Assembly (NCBI GenBank): GCA_964020155.1
Contig: OZ026566.1
Coordinates: forward strand, 3,336,514 to 3,400,513
Source of the DNA: Chondrilla cf. caribensis
Lineage: Eukaryota > Porifera > Demospongiae > Chondrillida > Chondrillidae
Length of the DNA: 64,000 bases
Reading direction: 5' to 3'
Part shown: positions 42,432 through 64,000 of the stretch, piece by piece
Numbering within the stretch: the stretch's first letter is position 1
How the letters are laid out: every line of letters begins with the position of its first letter
The notes under the pieces: model-generated
Seen by the model: only the letters and a program-made list of their open reading frames with translations
What the model was told of the DNA's origin: nothing
Database searches by the model: none
Position numbers and translations under genes: made by a program

Positions 42432-43162
42432 TTTTGATGAAGAAGTTTACTTAATATAATAATGGCCACTTGGACGTAGATAGTTATATATGTACCTTGA
42501 GGTTTCCAGTATTGGCAATTGGCCATATCTTGTGTACATGTGTTATTGTACATAGCTAGACACAGAACCAGTGTTACAGTATATAGTACTGTGTATTTAT
42601 GTGTATAATATTATGTGTACATATATACCATTGTTATACATTTGTATTATAATGTATCTGTATTAATTAATATTTTTCAAATAGCAAATTAAGTACAATA
42701 ATTAATGACATTGATATCATACCATAATAAAATAAGACAAGGAAGGACATAAGGGACAAACGCCACTTCATCTACACTACAACTGCACTGAAATAGAGAG
42801 TATTGACTGTTCTTTGGGTGATGGGAGCTCCTGAAATACAGTGTGTATGCGTGTGTGCATGTGCAAGACAAGTACACATACCATACATACATGTACACAC
42901 GCACACCAGATTAGTATTCCGCACTACAAACTCCAGTCTGTGTGTGTAAGTATGCTATGGTTTACGTGTGCGTGTATGCTTGTGCATGCATGTGTGTGTA
43001 GTGTGTGTACATGGGAAAGTATACATGTGTGCATGTGTGTGCATAGTGTGTGTGTGCACAATGTACTATGTGTGAGTGTATGGTGTTATGTGTGTGTAGG
43101 AGGATATGTATGGTTGAGTGTACACGTGAGAGCAATCGGTCAGAGTTCGGGAAGAGAGTGGT
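42432..43162. terminator. Convergent 3' ends of SIRT2 and poly(A) polymerase
   Basis: 731 bp between the two stop codons. A plus-strand AATAAA at 42726-42731 is a candidate SIRT2 poly(A) signal. The rest is TGTGTA-rich without a gene. Confidence 0.45.
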
Positions 43163-52118
<8,956 letters not shown>

Positions 52119-52415
52119 GGTGGCATGATCAAAAGGAACTTTTGAGGTCTACACCGAACACTTCCCTCTAAAAAAGAGTCTCCCGCAAAAAAGTTCAGTC
52201 GGCCATTTTCAAGCAATAGGCCACATTGATTTAATATATATTGATAGACGTATAAAATGTATAAATAGAGAGAGGCGATCCCTCCAGTTTCTGTTACTTG
52301 TTCTGGACGCGCCCCCTTTCGGAAAAGGGCGTTGTCGAAGTAGGCGGGACCTCACGCAGCCCAGACACAATATTGTCCCCATCTTGGAAGAAGGCGTTTC
52401 GGGGATTGCAGGAGA
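52119..52415. promoter_or_regulatory. Divergent promoter, PAP / myosin
   Basis: 297 bp between start codons. GC-richer toward the myosin side, with the imperfect palindrome CCCTTTCGGAAAAGGG at about 52314-52329 and GGCGGG at about 52343. A TATAAAATG word near 52252 could serve the myosin. Confidence 0.5.

Positions 52416-64000
<11,585 letters not shown>

Overview
This is a eukaryotic, animal-type window: about 67 spliced introns with GT..AG borders, no operons, and six recognisable metazoan gene families. The moderate AT richness, short exons, dense (CA/GT)n and ACGTAC-rich introns and tightly spaced head-to-head genes would fit an early-branching animal such as a sponge. That taxonomic guess is inference only.

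Layout. 1-7140 is a repeat field holding decayed, tandemly duplicated pieces of a minus-strand ankyrin-repeat gene, five tRNA-headed SINE copies (one of them far away at 57 kb) and large CA arrays. 7758-12738 (-) is COQ8, the atypical UbiB/ADCK kinase of coenzyme Q synthesis. 12990-14709 (+) is a DNAJB9/ERdj4-type ER co-chaperone. 15492-17469 is a 188/179-bp satellite. 18406-24954 (-) is an inositol-trisphosphate 3-kinase. 25054-42431 (+) is a SIRT2-type deacetylase whose long introns carry most of the minisatellites. 43163-52118 (-) is a nuclear poly(A) polymerase. 52416-64000 (+, runs off the window) is an unconventional myosin with three IQ motifs and tandem MyTH4-FERM units. The exon chains were rebuilt by hand from splice sites. 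Each of the five complete genes sums to a multiple of three: 573, 214, 434, 386 and 684 residues.

The genes alternate - + - + - +, giving three divergent pairs whose start codons lie 251, 99 and 297 bp apart. Two of these gaps hold clear regulatory motifs: a one-mismatch ER stress element 81 bp upstream of DNAJB9, and a perfect CRE palindrome between ITPK and SIRT2. No shared pathway links all six genes. They are housekeeping, signalling and cytoskeletal neighbours.

No obviously new multi-gene system is visible. The points most worth following are the ERSE-like and CRE sites, GT-repeats placed exactly on 5' splice sites, a TA-flanked MITE family whose end sequence resembles a 52-bp minisatellite monomer, a possible in-frame cassette exon in the ITPK kinase domain, and the recombining ankyrin/SINE array.
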